A stretch of 64,000 bases of DNA from Nitrosomonas ureae (GCF_001455205.1 NZ_CP013341.1:2666001-2730000), one strand, 5' to 3'. Positions 36,689 to 47,073 are shown, counted from the stretch's first letter. Numbers and translations are program-made. The notes: generated by a model from the sequence alone, not told the origin.

Positions 36689-37918
36689 TTAAGGTGCTTG
36701 CTCAAGATCAAACGCTTTATGCAGAACCCGAACGGCCAGCTCCATATATTTTTCATCGACAACAACCGAAATTTTTATTTCAGAAGTGGCGATCATTTGT
36801 ATATTGATTCCTTCTTCCGCTAACACACGGAACATTTTGCTTGCAATGCCAGCGTGCGAGCGCATTCCAACACCTACGACCGATACTTTCGCAATTCTAT
36901 CACCTCCGAGTACATCACGTGCACCAATATGAGGTTGAATCTTTTCTTTCAAAATATTCATCGTATTGTTGAATTCATTGCGATGAACAGTGAATGAGAA
37001 GTCTGTTAGACCATCATGACCAACGTTTTGTATGATCATATCCACATCGATATTGGCATCTGCTACGGGACCAAGAATTTGATAAGCAATCCCAGGATGA
37101 TCTGGAACACCCAATACAGTAATTTTTGCTTCGTCGCGATTAAATGCGATCCCTGAAATAACCGCTTGTTCCATATCTTCATCTTCCTCAAAAGTAATCA
37201 AAGTGCCCTGGCCTTCATCTTCAAAACTTGATAAGACTCTCAGTTTCACTTTATATTTTCCTGCAAACTCGACAGATCTCAATTGCAAGACCTTGGAGCC
37301 AAGGCTTGCCATTTCGAGCATTTCTTCAAAAGTTATGGTGTTTAACCTTCTTGCTTCTGCTACAACACGTGGATCCGTAGTGTAAATTCCATCAACATCA
37401 GTGTAAATTTGACATTCATCCGCTTTCAGAGCTGCGGCCAGTGCAACTCCGGTTGTATCGGATCCGCCGCGGCCAAGCGTTGTGATGTTGCCTTGCTCGT
37501 CTACACCCTGAAATCCAGCTACGACTACTACATAACCCGCAGCAAGATCAGCCCGGATCCTGTCTTCATCGATATTTAAGATTCGAGCTTTCGTATGTGT
37601 GCTGTCAGTTAAAATTTTGACTTGTGATCCTGTATAGCTTCTGGCTTGGATATCAAGTTCCATTAATGCCATTGCCAATAATGAAATGGACACCTGCTCG
37701 CCGGTGGAGATCATGACATCTAATTCCCGTGGATCCGGATTCACTTGCACTTCATGAGCCAAAGCGATTAAGCGATTTGTTTCACCGCTCATGGCTGAAA
37801 CAACAACTACAATTTGGTGTCCTTGTGCATGAAATTTTGCCACTCTACGGGCAACATTCTTTATCCGTTCGGTGCTTCCGACTGATGTGCCGCCATATTT
37901 TTGTACGTAGAATGCCAC
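36689..37918 (-). CDS. lysC: Aspartate kinase
   Basis: A 409-residue aspartokinase, first enzyme of the aspartate family pathway (lysine, threonine, methionine). N-terminal kinase domain with VQKYGGTSVGSTERI, TTLGRGGSDTTGVAL and YTDVDGIYTTDPR; C-terminal paired ACT domains (about 265-405) for feedback control. It works upstream of the dapC-dapD pair on the far side of the island. Length fits the single-function class with an alpha/beta subunit arrangement. Confidence 0.96.
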   Translation of the reverse strand: MAFYVQKYGGTSVGSTERIKNVARRVAKFHAQGHQIVVVVSAMSGETNRLIALAHEVQVNPDPRELDVMISTGEQVSISLLAMALMELDIQARSYTGSQVKILTDSTHTKARILNIDEDRIRADLAAGYVVVVAGFQGVDEQGNITTLGRGGSDTTGVALAAALKADECQIYTDVDGIYTTDPRVVAEARRLNTITFEEMLEMASLGSKVLQLRSVEFAGKYKVKLRVLSSFEDEGQGTLITFEEDEDMEQAVISGIAFNRDEAKITVLGVPDHPGIAYQILGPVADANIDVDMIIQNVGHDGLTDFSFTVHRNEFNNTMNILKEKIQPHIGARDVLGGDRIAKVSVVGVGMRSHAGIASKMFRVLAEEGINIQMIATSEIKISVVVDEKYMELAVRVLHKAFDLEQAP

Positions 37919-38115
37919 AGATTAATAACTCACTTAATTTCTGAATTGGAAAACCGCAGGATTCTACACACTTCCTTCAAAGAAAACCAGATTCTGCTCT
38001 TCTGTCTAGCGCTCCGGTTTGAATTTTTCCCAGATTCCAATTTAAGTAGAGAACCTTGTTTACAATTTCTTGTGGCCTGATTTCTCTTATAAATTGATGA
38101 GATGATTTCATAGGG

Positions 38116-39126
38116 TTAATTCTTATTTTCAAGTTTTTTTATTATAATCTCTAGCAACTCGTTATTAATCCAGGCTTTCCTTGGCAAAGCCCAAAGCTTG
38201 TCATTGGCGAGTTTCTTGCACTGCAGCGCATTTTCTTCCGGCATGAGGATAGCATCGGCTTCTGGGAGATTAATCTCGTGCTGACTAAATCGATGATTTT
38301 CCGCATAAGAATGCAATTTTGCATGGAGACCTTTGTTTTGCATGAGATCAAAGCACCAACGAGAGTTATTAGCATCGGTTACAATATGTAGATGCTTATT
38401 TTTAAAGCAGGAAACGGATTGTTGGATCTCGGGCTTAAGCACGTTATACACCATTTCATCTGCCAGCTGCATAATGTAGGTTTTACCCCACTTGCTCATA
38501 TCTCGAGGATGATCGGGTTTTCCATTTGTTACGAGAATATCGGATTTTTTTAACTGATTAAGATTGATACGTAGCGGCCCTGCGGGTACCAAGAGTCCAT
38601 TGCCAAAACTATGTGCACTGAAATCGACCGTTATGATTTCTACATCGCGTTCAAGTTGATAATAGTGCATACCTCCATTACAGATGATGATATTACATTC
38701 CGGGTGAGCGCTCAGTAATGCATGGGCGGTGGCTATTCTATCGCTTCCAACCCATACCGGACAGGATGCCCGGCAGTGATGAGCCAGCAAAAATGTTTTT
38801 CCATCGACACTATGTGTATCACTCTCGCAAGTTATTTCATGTGGCAAGTTTGGTCTATCGGAGTTGTCGCGCGTTATAATTCCTGGTCGATAGCCTTGAG
38901 TTATCAAACAATCCACTAACCAAAGCAATAAAGGTGTTTTGCTGCCATCTTCGACACTGATACTATCGATCATAATAACAGTGACGGGTAATTTGACCGA
39001 AGGCAAAATCTCCAACCAATAACACAGTTTTTTCAGTGTCAAGAAAAAACCATAGAGAACACTTATTGGCCACAAAAGAAAATGCAAAGGAGTAATGCGA
39101 TACCAATAGAGATCAGATAATTTCAT
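38116..39126 (-). CDS. LpxK-like protein with eroded catalytic motifs
   Basis: A 336-residue homologue of tetraacyldisaccharide 4'-kinase, the lipid A kinase of the inner membrane. The fold is clear along its length (N-terminal LHFLLWPISVLYGF membrane helix, TPLLLWLVDCLITQGYRPGI, LERDVEIITVDF, FGNGLLVPAGPLR). The key motifs are changed. The Walker A usually GG.GKTP reads EDGSKTP (about residues 59-65), the SRGYGG loop reads TRDNSD, and the catalytic DDGLQH reads NGGMHY (about 150-155). ATP binding and catalysis look lost. It may be a non-catalytic paralogue; a true lpxK should be elsewhere. Confidence 0.85.
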   Translation of the reverse strand: MKLSDLYWYRITPLHFLLWPISVLYGFFLTLKKLCYWLEILPSVKLPVTVIMIDSISVEDGSKTPLLLWLVDCLITQGYRPGIITRDNSDRPNLPHEITCESDTHSVDGKTFLLAHHCRASCPVWVGSDRIATAHALLSAHPECNIIICNGGMHYYQLERDVEIITVDFSAHSFGNGLLVPAGPLRINLNQLKKSDILVTNGKPDHPRDMSKWGKTYIMQLADEMVYNVLKPEIQQSVSCFKNKHLHIVTDANNSRWCFDLMQNKGLHAKLHSYAENHRFSQHEINLPEADAILMPEENALQCKKLANDKLWALPRKAWINNELLEIIIKKLENKN

Positions 39127-39399
39127 ATTTTACTTCTACTCAAGATTTGTTTAAGGTGGCTTGACAATTTGAGAAAATGATCCAATGCTGCGTTAAAATT
39201 TTTACACGGCTTATATTCCGCATGCAACAAAAATTGTGAACAAGTCTTGAGCAAGTCATTAAAAAACCAGCTTCTACAGTTTTTAAATCGATGCTATTTA
39301 TACTGATGATCAGGATGATTGTATGAAATTTCGCATACTCTATTGCGATTGCAGTTAATGCATTGTTTTTAGAATTAAAAGACAGTACATATTAAACTT

Positions 39400-40308
39400 A
39401 TGAAAATACCTGTAAATCGATTGCTTGTACCTACTTTGTCAGCTGATGACAAACCAAGAAAGCCGCATCATATTGCGTATACTGACTGGGGTGACCGCGA
39501 GAATCCTCATGTTGTGATCTGTGTTCATGGATTGACACGTAATTGCCGTGATTTCGATTATCTCGCGCACGAGCTGCAAACGGATTGTAGGGTAATTTGC
39601 ATTGACGTGGTGGGTCGAGGTCAAAGTGATTGGCTGCAGGAGGCGCAGGATTATGAATATTATCCTTTGTATCTTTCGGATGCGATATCGCTATTGAACC
39701 ACCTTAAATCTCAATACACAACGGCAATAACGCTGGATTGGGTGGGTATCTCCATGGGTGGGTTGATTGGCATGGTGCTGGCTTTGCAGAAAAATTTACC
39801 CATGCAGATCAACAAGTTGGTGATCAGTGATCTAGGTCCGTTAATTTCTGCGGTAGCATTAAAAAGAATAGCCGAATATGTGGGTAAAGATCCCCGCTTT
39901 GCTAGTTTTGAAGAATTTAAGAATTACATGAAACTGATTTCAGTTTCATTTGGTCCCTTAACCGATGCGCAATGGACTCATATGGCAATTCATAGTGCCC
40001 GTGAATACCCTGATGGCTCATACGGCTTTCGCTACGATCCAAGAATTGCAGTGAGTTTTCAAACGCATGAGATCACAGATATTGATCTGTGGGCACAATG
40101 GGATCAGCTCAATGTTCCGACACTGGTATTGCGCGGAATGGAATCCGATATTCTATCGGCAGAGACGGCTGCGCAAATGCAAGTTCGTGGCGCAAAGGCC
40201 AAGGTAGTAGAATTGCCGGGTATTGGTCATGCTCCCATGCTGATGGATGATAACCAGATCAAGATCGTGCGGGACTTTATTTTGAATCAGCGTAATGGCG
40301 CAGTTTAA
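39400..40308 (+). CDS. Alpha/beta-hydrolase
   Basis: A 302-residue cytoplasmic alpha/beta-hydrolase. Oxyanion region CVHGLTRNCRDFD, nucleophile elbow GISMGG (Ser about 121), an Asp near ESD and the final His in GIGHAPM complete the triad. Many relatives are annotated as esterases or dienelactone-type hydrolases; the substrate is unknown. Transcribed alone. Confidence 0.9.
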   Translation: MKIPVNRLLVPTLSADDKPRKPHHIAYTDWGDRENPHVVICVHGLTRNCRDFDYLAHELQTDCRVICIDVVGRGQSDWLQEAQDYEYYPLYLSDAISLLNHLKSQYTTAITLDWVGISMGGLIGMVLALQKNLPMQINKLVISDLGPLISAVALKRIAEYVGKDPRFASFEEFKNYMKLISVSFGPLTDAQWTHMAIHSAREYPDGSYGFRYDPRIAVSFQTHEITDIDLWAQWDQLNVPTLVLRGMESDILSAETAAQMQVRGAKAKVVELPGIGHAPMLMDDNQIKIVRDFILNQRNGAV

Positions 40309-40344
40309 ATTTCTATATCATGCAGATCGCAATAAGAAAGATTT

Positions 40345-40384
40345 TAACGATAACGGCAGTTAAATCCCACTGACGTTATCGTTA
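40345..40384. terminator. Long inverted repeat between convergent genes
   Basis: TAACGATAACG pairs with CGTTATCGTTA (11 bp), with an inner CAGT/ACTG extension after one mismatch. Lies between the ends of the hydrolase (+) and the porin (-) and probably terminates both. Confidence 0.65.
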
Positions 40385-40399
40385 GGTTCTGATAAAAAA

Positions 40400-42082
40400 C
40401 TAGAAACGAATATTGTATTGAACATAGAAAAGATCAGGGGAAATTCCCGGTCTTTGTTTATCCAGAAATTCACCGCGCCACATTTTTGAATACCCCACTA
40501 ATACATCCTGATGACGATTTATGTGGAGATTAAGGCGGAAATCCAGTTCATCTCCGATATGACTGCCTGACTGACCTGTGACATCCTGTAGTGTTGCCAG
40601 ACCAGCAGCGTTATATAAAAAATCGCGGTTGTTAGCCAAATAGAAACGGTGGTATTGCGTAATGAATGTTATCCATGGCATCGGCTGCATAGTAAATTGA
40701 GCGTTGATGTCATGTAAATTTTGGCGCCCGACGCGATCCAGGAAACCTAGATAGTAATGCCCGAATGGAAACAACTGATTGAATGTGTTGCTTCTGCCAT
40801 CTTTAGAGTTGCTATCGCCGGATGCAAAATCATAACGTATCCAGCCTTGCGGATTCATCGGTAGCGGTAAACGATAACCAAGGCCGGTTGCTACCGCAAA
40901 AGCGGAAATATCGAGATTGGAGCGCTGACCGAACTGATACATTCCTTCCAGTTCGTACAAGAAATTGTCAAAATTTCCAGCAACGCGACCACCAATCGTA
41001 TGCGTATCCGCATTGCCTTGTAGAATATTTCCTGCAAGCACATTAGTCGCTGCAAGATTACGGTCATTGATTAAGCTCAGGAAGTAAAGATCGATTAAGT
41101 GCCCAGGTTTTGGCTTATTCGTCGCCCACAAGCCAAAAAAGTTTTGCTGCGTATCCCAATTATCGACATTACCTTTCTCAATAACCATCGGGCGCATCCA
41201 GAATGCATCCAGATCCCATTCTGCCGTACGCCAGAAAGCTTTCACACCTTGGAATGTTCTGCGCGTATTAACCCAATCCAGCGTGGAGATCAGTCTTTGT
41301 GAGCCATACATAAGCTCTTGCCGACCGACACGAATGTATGCCGGACCATTATTAACGGTAGCCAGCTTGATGTCGGCAAACATATTTAAAATATCGGCAT
41401 GATTCCTGTCTGTTACCAGCGGAGGCAGTTCCGAACCAAAAGCGCGTGCGTCAATCAGTTCTGCAAATAAGCGCACACGATCGCGATACCATAAATCTGC
41501 GTGAAAACGTGTACGTAGCAGATGGAAATCGTTATTAGTACCTTCCGCATTCAATCGGCTGTCGGTTTCATGAGTGTAGCGATACCAGAAGCTTCCGCCA
41601 AAGGATAGCAACCAATCGCTGGCTAAGTGAATTCTCTTAACCGGATCAAACAGGTCTTTTTCATGCTCCGGATTGTCCAGATAACGAAAGTCTATGTCAT
41701 ATGCCGGCGTGGTTAAGAGCGCAAATGGCGCGTAGGGTGCAACGGGTGGTTTTTCACGCTTATTGCCGGTAATTAAATCCCATAGTGAAAAATAGCCAGG
41801 ACCTGCAGGAGGTAACATAAATAAGCCGGGACGTGATGCCGGACTGACCGGAGGTACCTTCGACATATCGAATTGACCTGCAGCAGCTTGCGGTGCTGCG
41901 AGGGGAGGCGAGCCGGCGCTTGCGGGCGCCGGGTTTGTTGCATAGGCTTGAGAAACCAAGCACATAGCAGCAGTAATACTAAAGCCGATATTGAATAACC
42001 TATGTTGCATTTTTTTTATCCAATGTATTCTTAACTCAGCGGAAGGCTCTGCTGAAAAAGAAGACATGCGCGATGAACTCAT
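40400..42082 (-). CDS. Alginate-export family outer-membrane protein, copy 1
   Basis: A 560-residue AlgE-type outer-membrane beta-barrel. AGGAG lies 7 bp before the ATG at 42082, giving a 24-residue extension before the signal peptide (FNIGFSITAAMCLVSQAYA); an ATG at 42010 is an alternative. A Pro/Ala-rich linker follows, then a barrel with alternating aromatic strands and a final FYVQYNIRF ending in Phe, the usual BAM signal. A second member is at 50012. Function in export of an anionic polysaccharide or as a general porin is inferred. Confidence 0.88.
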   Translation of the reverse strand: MSSSRMSSFSAEPSAELRIHWIKKMQHRLFNIGFSITAAMCLVSQAYATNPAPASAGSPPLAAPQAAAGQFDMSKVPPVSPASRPGLFMLPPAGPGYFSLWDLITGNKREKPPVAPYAPFALLTTPAYDIDFRYLDNPEHEKDLFDPVKRIHLASDWLLSFGGSFWYRYTHETDSRLNAEGTNNDFHLLRTRFHADLWYRDRVRLFAELIDARAFGSELPPLVTDRNHADILNMFADIKLATVNNGPAYIRVGRQELMYGSQRLISTLDWVNTRRTFQGVKAFWRTAEWDLDAFWMRPMVIEKGNVDNWDTQQNFFGLWATNKPKPGHLIDLYFLSLINDRNLAATNVLAGNILQGNADTHTIGGRVAGNFDNFLYELEGMYQFGQRSNLDISAFAVATGLGYRLPLPMNPQGWIRYDFASGDSNSKDGRSNTFNQLFPFGHYYLGFLDRVGRQNLHDINAQFTMQPMPWITFITQYHRFYLANNRDFLYNAAGLATLQDVTGQSGSHIGDELDFRLNLHINRHQDVLVGYSKMWRGEFLDKQRPGISPDLFYVQYNIRF

Positions 42083-42368
42083 TACAAAACTCCTGTTATT
42101 GGGGTGAATACGGTGTTACAGAGGCAAACATTGTTGCTGGCAGAGTACTTCTTGAACAATCTGGGTTGCCATTATAAGCGATAAGCACTTTTCTTAAAGT
42201 CCGGATATAATCTCTTTATAGATTCTGATCGGATACTTGCTCGTGTTTTACATTAATATCAGTTATATAGAATATAAATATTGATTAATATCAAGGGACT
42301 TCATTTTGTTGTAAATTGGCTACATTAAGTTCAATGCATCGTCACAGCAAAAAATTCGAATGATGATC

Positions 42369-43229
42369 CTATGGATTAATTTTCACTGCTATACCCAACG
42401 CTTCAATTCTTTTTGCGTATGCGCTTAGCCAGGATTCATCCACGGTTGATAGTTGCACTGCTTCGGGTTGCAGGGAGGGTCGCGCTATGCCATACAATAA
42501 AACTCCTTTGAGTGGAATTTTATTATTAATCAGTTGTTGCAAGAAGTTCAAATAGGCGACTATTTCTTCTTCGGCAGGGGGCATGGCATTTATTTGAAAA
42601 ACACAAGTTTGCAACCAGGTGGGGCATAATGAAGTGGTTATTCGCAGATGATCATTGATTTTCCTCAGGCTGATCGATGTATTGTTGATGTATTGTCTCG
42701 CTGTTGCCAATGCGCGATCGAATTTGAACCAGACTTCGCCATTTAATTCAGCCATCTGTTTTAGGCCCGCTTGTACAGTAGGCCGATAAATTAGGCTACC
42801 GTTAGTGATTAATACGATTTTTAAATTTTCCGGTAATGCAAAGTCTTTCTTGACGCGACCAATCAACTCGATAACTTGATCAAATTCTTTTGCACTGGTG
42901 GGTTCACCGTTTCCGGACAAAGCGATATCGTGGATTTTTCTGGCTTCCGGGGGAACCTGCTTATGCATGAAATCGCCATGAATCAAATCGCGCAAGAATA
43001 ATTGTAACTCGGATTCCAATCTGCCCAGATCAATGCGAGGAGCCGAGCCACGCTTAAGTTCCGGCACCTGGCAATATACGCAGCGCCAGTTGCAGGCATT
43101 ATTAGGATTCAGATTAATTCCGATTGAGACTCCGCCCGCACGACGCGATATTACCGGATAAACATAGGTGAGTCCGGCACTGTCGCGGCTGTGATTAATG
43201 GTATTCAATAAGTTAGGTTTCGGTTGCAA
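42369..43229 (-). CDS. Radical SAM protein
   Basis: A 286-residue radical SAM enzyme with the iron-sulfur motif CNWRCVYC (CX3CX2C, about residues 43-50), followed by a TIM-barrel with ALSGNGEPTSAKEFDQVIE and KIVLITNGSL. It belongs to the group related to wyosine-type Fe-S oxidoreductases (COG0731-like). It is divergent from queD with adjacent starts, so the two probably share a promoter region, though it lacks the features of QueE. The substrate is unknown. Confidence 0.88.
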   Translation of the reverse strand: MQPKPNLLNTINHSRDSAGLTYVYPVISRRAGGVSIGINLNPNNACNWRCVYCQVPELKRGSAPRIDLGRLESELQLFLRDLIHGDFMHKQVPPEARKIHDIALSGNGEPTSAKEFDQVIELIGRVKKDFALPENLKIVLITNGSLIYRPTVQAGLKQMAELNGEVWFKFDRALATARQYINNTSISLRKINDHLRITTSLCPTWLQTCVFQINAMPPAEEEIVAYLNFLQQLINNKIPLKGVLLYGIARPSLQPEAVQLSTVDESWLSAYAKRIEALGIAVKINP

Positions 43230-43270
43230 TGTTACAATCTCATTTATTTAGCGTTAGCAAAATTGTACCT

Positions 43271-43720
43271 ATGTTAATCACACGCAAGTTGGAATTTGAC
43301 GCGGGCCATCGCATTTCAACGCATAACAGCCAATGCCGACATTTACACGGACATCGCTATTGTATTGAAATTACTTTGTCGGGTAACATTATCGCTGACG
43401 AAGGCGTAGCACAGCAAGGCATGGTCATGGATTTTGCCGCAGTGAAGCAAATTGCCAAATCCACTTTGGTGGATCACTGGGATCATGCATTCCTGGTTTA
43501 TTCCGGGGATAAGAAAGTTTTGCAATTTTTGCAATCCATTGAAGATCATAAGACGGTTGTGCTGGATGTTCAGCCTACCGCGGAGAATCTGGCGCTGATC
43601 GCTTTTAACATTTTGGATGATGCTTACCGGGATAGCTATGGCAACCATCTACGATTAGAGCAGGTGCGCTTGTTTGAAACGCCCAATTGCTGGGCTGACG
43701 CAGTGCGCGGAGCACGGTAA
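43271..43720 (+). CDS. queD: 6-carboxytetrahydropterin synthase
   Basis: A 149-residue QueD for 7-deazaguanine (queuosine) synthesis. The frame opens at 43229, but the ATG at 43271 gives the usual start MLITRKLEFDAGHRI. Zinc ligands are in DAGHRI and RHLHGHRY; the catalytic Cys is in NSQCRHLHG. The C-terminal LEQVRLFETPNCWAD fits the family. Separated from tatD by 21 bp, likely co-transcribed. Confidence 0.93.
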   Translation: MLITRKLEFDAGHRISTHNSQCRHLHGHRYCIEITLSGNIIADEGVAQQGMVMDFAAVKQIAKSTLVDHWDHAFLVYSGDKKVLQFLQSIEDHKTVVLDVQPTAENLALIAFNILDDAYRDSYGNHLRLEQVRLFETPNCWADAVRGAR

Positions 43721-43741
43721 CTTTTAACTTCTTTTACTGCC

Positions 43742-44524
43742 ATGTTTATAGATTCTCATTGTCATCTGGATTTTCCCGATCTTGCCAAAGATCTTGATCA
43801 ACTGCTCATTAACATGCAGGAAAATCAGGTGACGCATGCGTTATGCGTCAGTGTGAATTTGCCTGATTTTCCACGAGTACGTGCATTGGCGGAGGCGCAT
43901 CACAATCTGTTTGCTTCAGTGGGTGTGCATCCTGATTACGAGGATGAGATTGAACCACACGCGAATGAATTGGCAAAATTGGCTCATCACCCCAAAGTCA
44001 TTGCCATCGGTGAAACCGGTTTAGATTATTTTCGCCTGCAAGGAGATATGGAATGGCAGCGCGAGCGCTTTCGTCAGCATATTCGCGCCGCACTGGAGGT
44101 CAACAAGCCTTTGATCATCCATACGCGCTCCGCTGCGACAGATACTTTACGCATTATGCGGGAGGAGGGCGCTAGCCAGGTAGGGGGGGTGATGCATTGC
44201 TTTACCGAAAGCCGCGAAGTTGCCGAGCAAGCGATTGCAATGAATTTTTATATTTCATTTTCAGGTATCGTGACGTTTAAAAACGCGGTTGCACTAAAAG
44301 AGGTTGCCAAGAGCATTCAGTTAGATAGAATGCTGATTGAAACCGATTCGCCTTATCTCGCTCCGGTGCCATTTCGCGGCAAACAGAATCAGCCTGCGTT
44401 TGTGCGACATGTCGCGGAAGAGATCGCGCGTTTACGCGCAGCAGAGTTAAATGACATTGCTATTGCTACCACAAATAATTTTTTCAATTTATTTAAAATT
44501 CCTAGAAATGGCCTACCTACTTAG
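43742..44524 (+). CDS. tatD: TatD-family metal-dependent hydrolase
   Basis: A 260-residue TatD-type deoxyribonuclease. Metal ligands and signatures: DSHCHLDF, AIGETGLDYF, HTRSAATDT, VMHCFTES and LIETDSPYLAP. TatD enzymes trim 3' DNA ends and D-aminoacyl-tRNA relatives are known. It overlaps the ankyrin gene by 17 bp. Confidence 0.94.
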   Translation: MFIDSHCHLDFPDLAKDLDQLLINMQENQVTHALCVSVNLPDFPRVRALAEAHHNLFASVGVHPDYEDEIEPHANELAKLAHHPKVIAIGETGLDYFRLQGDMEWQRERFRQHIRAALEVNKPLIIHTRSAATDTLRIMREEGASQVGGVMHCFTESREVAEQAIAMNFYISFSGIVTFKNAVALKEVAKSIQLDRMLIETDSPYLAPVPFRGKQNQPAFVRHVAEEIARLRAAELNDIAIATTNNFFNLFKIPRNGLPT

Positions 44525-45158
44525 ATTGCATATTCTGGCTTTATTCATAATCGCATTTCTCAGTTGGCCACTGACTGTTTCCGCCGGTATTCAGGAAGAT
44601 TTGATCTGGGCAATAGAAAAAGGCAACTTATTCGAGGTCTCTAAATTGCTTAATAAAGGCGCTAATCCTGATATTTCCGATAATGAAGGCTACACGCCAC
44701 TGATGATTGCCGCAAAAAATAAAAATTTGAAGCTCGCGCAGATCTTGATTGAAGCAGGCGCTAAACTGGATATTCGGAACGGTTATGGTGAAACAGCCAT
44801 TATGTTGGCTAGCTACCAGGGCCAAACCGAGCTGGTAAAACAACTCTATATCAAGGGTGCGGAAATCAATCATGACGGATGGAACCCTATAATCTACGCC
44901 GCATCCGGCGGGCACTCGCAGATCATCCGGTTGTTATTGAGCGGCGGTGCCGATATTAATTCGGCAACGGACAATGGGACGACAGCGTTGATGATGGCGG
45001 CCAGAGAGAATCATTTGGATACGGTTGCCATGCTACTCGAGAATGGTGCAGATTTGACGGTTAAAAATGAGCATGGCGACAATGCCTTGGCTTGGGCTGA
45101 AAAACAAAATCATCAGAGTATCGTGAAATTCCTTAAAAGCTATGGCCAATCCAAGTAA
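44508..45158 (+). CDS. Secreted ankyrin-repeat protein
   Basis: A 216-residue protein. The ATG at 44508 gives a signal peptide (LRLHILALFIIAFLSWPLTVSA); it lies inside the tatD end, so translation is coupled. Five to six ankyrin repeats fill the rest (DNEGYTPLMIAAKN, NGYGETAIMLASYQG, DNGTTALMMAAREN, EHGDNALAWAEKQ). Periplasmic ankyrin proteins often inhibit or shield partner enzymes (as with catalase in Pseudomonas AnkB); no partner is evident here. Confidence 0.9.
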   Translation: MAYLLRLHILALFIIAFLSWPLTVSAGIQEDLIWAIEKGNLFEVSKLLNKGANPDISDNEGYTPLMIAAKNKNLKLAQILIEAGAKLDIRNGYGETAIMLASYQGQTELVKQLYIKGAEINHDGWNPIIYAASGGHSQIIRLLLSGGADINSATDNGTTALMMAARENHLDTVAMLLENGADLTVKNEHGDNALAWAEKQNHQSIVKFLKSYGQSK

Positions 45159-45195
45159 ATCGGTTATGCACACTGTCTCCTGGTAAAAATTTGCG

Positions 45196-45936
45196 ATGCA
45201 TTCCTTACATGGAAAAGTAGCGATTGTTACGGGTTCTGCCCGGGGAATTGGAGCGGAAATTGCGCTTACCCTAGCCCGTGCGGGGGCAAAGGTTGTCGTC
45301 AATTATGTAGAAAACAAAATGGCGGCAGATAAAGTTTGTGCGGCTATTGTCAAGGTAGGCGGCGAATGCAGTGCGGTGCAGGCCGATGTCAGTGATCCGG
45401 CTGCGGTACAAAAGCTTTTCACTGCAGCCGCTGAACAGTTTAATCAAATCGATATTCTTATCAATAACGCTGGAATCCTGCTGTTTAAGGAAATTTCTGA
45501 AATCCGCAACGAAGAATTCGAGCGCATCGTCGATATCAATTTCAAGAGCGTTTTTTATACCTTGCGTGAAGCGGCCGCTAAACTGGCGGATCATGGTCGC
45601 GTTGTCACTATCTCCAGTACCGTGACGCGCTTGATGTTACCTAAATACGGTGCGTATGCCGCGACCAAAGCTGCTGTGGAACAGTTGACGCGAATTTTTG
45701 CTCGTGAAGCAGGAAAGCGCGGCATCACTGCCAATATCGTTTCACCCGGCCCTGTAGATACGGAGTTATTCCGCACGGGAAAAACTGCAGCGGACATAGC
45801 GCGTATGTCCGGAATGGCTGCACTGGGGGGAATCGGTGCAACGGATGATATTGCCCAGGTGGTGTTGTTTCTAGCGAGTGATGAAGCACGCTGGGTTACA
45901 GGGCAAAATATTGGTGTCAATGGTGGAATCATTTAG
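45196..45936 (+). CDS. SDR-family oxidoreductase
   Basis: A 246-residue classical short-chain dehydrogenase. NAD(P)-binding TGSARGIGAEIAL, NNAG (ILINNAGIL), catalytic Ser in ISSTVTRL and the YAATK motif. Closest in outline to 3-oxoacyl-ACP reductase-like (FabG-type) enzymes. It lies 20 bp before the alanine dehydrogenase gene and is probably co-transcribed with it. The substrate is not clear. Confidence 0.9.
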   Translation: MHSLHGKVAIVTGSARGIGAEIALTLARAGAKVVVNYVENKMAADKVCAAIVKVGGECSAVQADVSDPAAVQKLFTAAAEQFNQIDILINNAGILLFKEISEIRNEEFERIVDINFKSVFYTLREAAAKLADHGRVVTISSTVTRLMLPKYGAYAATKAAVEQLTRIFAREAGKRGITANIVSPGPVDTELFRTGKTAADIARMSGMAALGGIGATDDIAQVVLFLASDEARWVTGQNIGVNGGII

Positions 45937-45957
45937 TGAATAGGATTGGTAAATCAA

Positions 45958-47073
45958 ATGCGTATCGGTGTACCGAAGGAAATTAAAATCCATGAATCCC
46001 GTGTGGGGCTGACACCAACTGCAGTGCGCGAGCTGGTTGCGCATGGCCATCAGGTCATGGTGCAAAAGAATGCCGGAATACAGATTGATTTGGATGATGG
46101 CAAGTATCAAAGTGCAGGCGCGGAGATCGTGGAGACGCCGCAGGAGATTTATGCCCAAGCGGATTTGATTGTTAAGGTCAAGGAACCGCAACCTAATGAG
46201 ATTTCGTTGCTGCGTCAAGGTCAAGTGCTATTCACTTATCTGCATCTTGCACCCGATCCGGTACAAACTCAAGGATTGATAGATTCCGGCTGTATCGCCG
46301 TTGCTTACGAAACCGTTACCGATAGCTTCGGTGGTTTGCCACTGCTGGCGCCGATGAGTGAAGTAGCCGGACGCATGGCGATTCAAGCGGGTGCCCATGC
46401 ATTGGAACTGGATCAAGGCGGCCGCGGCATGCTGCTTGGAGGAGTGTCCGGTGTTCCTGCTGCGCGAGTCGTAGTCATTGGTGGGGGTGTGGTTGGTACC
46501 AATGCCGCACGTATTGCCATGGGTGTGGAAGCGCATGTTACAGTCCTGGATAAATCGATCCATCGCCTGCAACAATTGGATTTCCAGTATGGTTCCAGAA
46601 TCAATACCGTCTTTTCAACCGTGGATGCACTGGAAGAGCTTGTTTCAAGTGCAGATCTGGTTATAGGTGCCGTATTACTGCCGGGAGGCGCAGCACCTAA
46701 GCTGGTGACGCATGAAATGGTTAAACGCATGAATCGCGGTGCTGTTTTGGTCGATGTTGCGATTGATCAAGGGGGGTGTTTTGAAACTTCCAAACCTACT
46801 ACGTTAGCCAACCCTCTTTTTACTGTCCATGGCGTGGTGCACTATTGTGTTTCCAACATGCCGGGAGCGGTTGCCAAGACTTCCACTTTCGCATTGAATA
46901 ATGCAACCTTGCCGTTTGTGGCGGCACTTGCCAATAAAGGCTACCGTAAGGCGCTAATGGAAGATGCGCATTTGCGTAACGGCCTGAATGTTTGTCAAGG
47001 TCGATTGACGCATGAAGCAGTAGCGCGCGATTTGAAATTGGAATATACGCCGGCGACGGCTGTACTGGATTAA
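45958..47073 (+). CDS. ald: Alanine dehydrogenase
   Basis: A 371-residue NAD-dependent L-alanine dehydrogenase (alanine to pyruvate and ammonium, reversible). The ATG at 45958 is chosen (AGGA upstream, family start [20 protein letters not shown]). Further motifs: the nucleotide fold [25 protein letters not shown] with the substrate Lys, and [11 protein letters not shown]. In an ammonia-oxidising or nitrogen-limited host it could also assimilate ammonium. Confidence 0.95.
   Translation: MRIGVPKEIKIHESRVGLTPTAVRELVAHGHQVMVQKNAGIQIDLDDGKYQSAGAEIVETPQEIYAQADLIVKVKEPQPNEISLLRQGQVLFTYLHLAPDPVQTQGLIDSGCIAVAYETVTDSFGGLPLLAPMSEVAGRMAIQAGAHALELDQGGRGMLLGGVSGVPAARVVVIGGGVVGTNAARIAMGVEAHVTVLDKSIHRLQQLDFQYGSRINTVFSTVDALEELVSSADLVIGAVLLPGGAAPKLVTHEMVKRMNRGAVLVDVAIDQGGCFETSKPTTLANPLFTVHGVVHYCVSNMPGAVAKTSTFALNNATLPFVAALANKGYRKALMEDAHLRNGLNVCQGRLTHEAVARDLKLEYTPATAVLD

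Noticed and set aside
42369..43229. Radical SAM protein as QueE because it is next to queD
   Set aside because: Its cluster motif and length fit the wyosine-type oxidoreductase group better than QueE.
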